64,000 nucleotides of DNA from contig WHSZ01000010.1 in the NCBI GenBank assembly GCA_009379845.1, forward strand, positions 47,394 to 111,393, written 5' to 3'. Under the pieces are notes generated by a model, which had not been told where the DNA came from, ran no database searches, and was given only the letters and a program-made list of their open reading frames with translations. The translations under genes were made by a program, and so were the position numbers. This DNA comes from Pseudonocardiaceae bacterium (GTDB lineage Bacteria; Actinomycetota; Actinomycetes; Mycobacteriales; Pseudonocardiaceae). Shown one piece after another: positions 63,034 to 64,000 of the stretch (position 1 is its first letter; each line of letters begins with the position of its first letter).

Positions 63034-63117
63034 GCCCGGTCTTCTTGGTAGCCCGGTCTTGTTGGTAGCCCGGTCTTGTTGGTAGCCCGGTCTTGTTGGT
63101 AGCCCGGTCTTGTTGGT
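63033..63117. repeat. 17-bp tandem repeat, five exact-length copies
   Basis: Units AGCCCGGTCTTGTTGGT at 63050-63066, 63067-63083, 63084-63100 and 63101-63117, with a first copy at 63033-63049 that differs at one base (CTTCTTGG). It begins in the last base of the stop of the mycothiol-dependent enzyme gene and fills almost the whole gap to the converging SRPBCC gene. It is too short-period and non-palindromic to be a hairpin. Confidence 0.9.
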
Positions 63118-63120
63118 AGT

Positions 63121-63570
63121 TCAGGCCGCCGCGGCGACCAGGTCGTCGAGTTTGCCGAGCATCTCGTCGTAGATCTTGCGAAGCCCGCCCGGCGCGAAGG
63201 TGCGCTCGAAGAAGCCGCCGATGCCGCCGGCGCCCCGCCAGGTCGTGGTGATCGAGACGATGCTGCGCGCGTCACCGGTCTGCGCCACCTTCCAGGTGGC
63301 GACCATGGTGGAGTTCGCGTCCCGCTCCACGAGCGTGCCCCGCTCCGGCTCGGTGACCTCGATGAGGCAGTCCCGCACGCGCTTGGATGTCGCCTGCAGT
63401 TTCCACCGCACCTGGGTGCCCTCGCCGGTGCCACCCGCGCGCACCTCGTACTCGCTGTAGTGCGCGGTCAACATCTTCGGCCGGCTCGTCGTGTAGTCGG
63501 CGAGCACGGCATGAACCCGCTCCGCCGGCGCTGCTATCTCCCGCTCGGCGACCGCTTTCACTTCCGCCAC
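63121..63570 (-). CDS. SRPBCC-family (polyketide cyclase-like) protein
   Basis: A 149-residue helix-grip protein: EVKAVAEREIAAPAERVHAVLADYTTSRPKML (3-32), TQVRWKLQATSKRVRDCLIEVTEPERGTLVERD, MVATWKVAQTGDARSIVSITTTWRGAGGIGGFFERTFAPGGLRKIYDEMLGKLDDLVAA. No catalytic residues are obvious; it probably binds a small hydrophobic ligand. GTG 63570 has AAGGAG seven bases upstream, which settles the start. Confidence 0.85.
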   Translation of the reverse strand: MAEVKAVAEREIAAPAERVHAVLADYTTSRPKMLTAHYSEYEVRAGGTGEGTQVRWKLQATSKRVRDCLIEVTEPERGTLVERDANSTMVATWKVAQTGDARSIVSITTTWRGAGGIGGFFERTFAPGGLRKIYDEMLGKLDDLVAAAA

Positions 63571-63599
63571 AATGCTCCTTCCTGTCCCGGCACCGGGGA

Positions 63600-64000
63600 T
63601 CACACCGGTTTGGCCAGGCCCTCGATCACTTCCGCACCGGGCAGCGACGTAAGCACCGAACTCGGCACGAGCAGCTTGCTGCCCCGGATGCCGCTACCGA
63701 CCACGAGTTCCGGCGCCTTCGCGACGGCGGCGTCGATCAGCAACGGCCACCCGTCCGGCAACCCGAACGGGGTGATGCCGCCGTAGGCCATCCCGGTCAG
63801 CTCCACCGCGGTGTCCATCGGCGCGAACGAGGCCTTCCGGACATCCAGGCGTTTCCGGATCACGTTGTTCACGTCGGCGCGGGTGGTGGCGAGCACCAGG
63901 CAGGCCGCGTAACGCTGCTCACCCGAGCGCTTTCCGGCGACCACGACACAGTTCGCCGATGCCTCGAGCGGGGAGGAGTACGCCGCGCAGAACTCGGTGG
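63600..64000 (-). CDS. YbaK/EbsC-type aminoacyl-tRNA deacylase, 5' end cut by window edge
   Basis: The minus strand is open from the window edge to a TGA at 63600, giving at least 133 residues. The visible stretch ANCVVVAGKRSGEQRYAACLVLATTRADVNNVIRKRLDVRKASFAPMDTAVELTGMAYGGITPFGLPDG is the YbaK/ProX editing-domain core, with the substrate loop GGITPFGLP. These enzymes remove mis-attached amino acids from tRNA, usually Cys-tRNA(Pro) or Ala-tRNA(Pro). The N-terminus lies outside the window. Confidence 0.85.
   Translation of the reverse strand, partial: TEFCAAYSSPLEASANCVVVAGKRSGEQRYAACLVLATTRADVNNVIRKRLDVRKASFAPMDTAVELTGMAYGGITPFGLPDGWPLLIDAAVAKAPELVVGSGIRGSKLLVPSSVLTSLPGAEVIEGLAKPV

Noticed and set aside
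1..64000. tRNA or rRNA genes and complete insertion sequences
   Set aside because: No cloverleaf, rRNA-like segment or transposase motif was recognised on either strand by reading; a tRNA search program and transposase profile search would settle it.

Overview
The window is high-GC, gene-dense actinobacterial chromosome. BldC-type and BldN-type developmental regulators, a Rex-controlled haem operon, mycothiol genes (mshA and a mycothiol-dependent enzyme), the actinobacterial 33-residue ribosomal protein bS22, SenX3/RegX3 and type VII secretion (T7SS) genes all point to Actinomycetia. The mix of mycobacterial-like gene order with Streptomyces-like developmental genes fits Pseudonocardiaceae best. 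That family call is inference, and no species is claimed.

Layout. 1-6920: a cut-off DUF4229-type membrane gene, bldC, a small membrane protein, a secreted GH75 chitosanase-like protein, an EspI-like MinD/ParA ATPase, and ccsA-resB-ccdA (System II cytochrome c maturation). 7172-12148: a plus-strand T7SS-type cassette lying between ccdA and resA. These two are neighbours in Mycobacterium tuberculosis (Rv0524-Rv0529), so the cassette splits a conserved cluster. It holds a substrate-like protein with a YxxxE tail signal, a WXG protein broken at a G-run, a conserved unknown, and a tandem duplication of a membrane gene plus a YbaB-like gene whose first copy has decayed. 12284-23402: resA, a phosphatase, hemL, five small membrane-protein genes, then hemB, hemD, hemC, hemA and rex, with a Rex operator upstream. 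23618-35764: a molybdopterin oxidoreductase, a glutaredoxin-like protein, an acyl-CoA ligase, a bldN/rsbN-like sigma/anti-sigma pair preceded by a 16-codon leader, a HAD phosphatase, an acyltransferase, an epimerase, bS22, an excisionase-like regulator, proC, a thioesterase and proline dehydrogenase. 35902-41463: a NarL-type two-component system divergent from an ABC transporter whose permease is frameshifted. 41583-58324: a PF04672 methyltransferase, an Rv0498/0497/0496-like trio, regX3-senX3, an aldo/keto reductase with a divergent regulator, an MFS exporter, gpmA, a DUF4349 lipoprotein, a YbjN-like protein, mshA, a hydrolase fragment, an L,D-transpeptidase lipoprotein and murB. 58350-64000: a DUF2505 protein, a methyltransferase-like protein, an OlsB/OlsA-type acyltransferase pair with DedA, a mycothiol-dependent enzyme, an SRPBCC protein and a cut-off YbaK-family protein.

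The most unusual structure is a family of 24-bp imperfect palindromes set at a constant 43-bp pitch at five intergenic sites. Two of these sites, in opposite orientation, bracket the T7SS cassette, and several neighbouring genes take their stop codon from or right beside a repeat. A second palindrome family occurs twice. Apparent frameshifts in three genes could be real decay or assembly indels; reads would decide.
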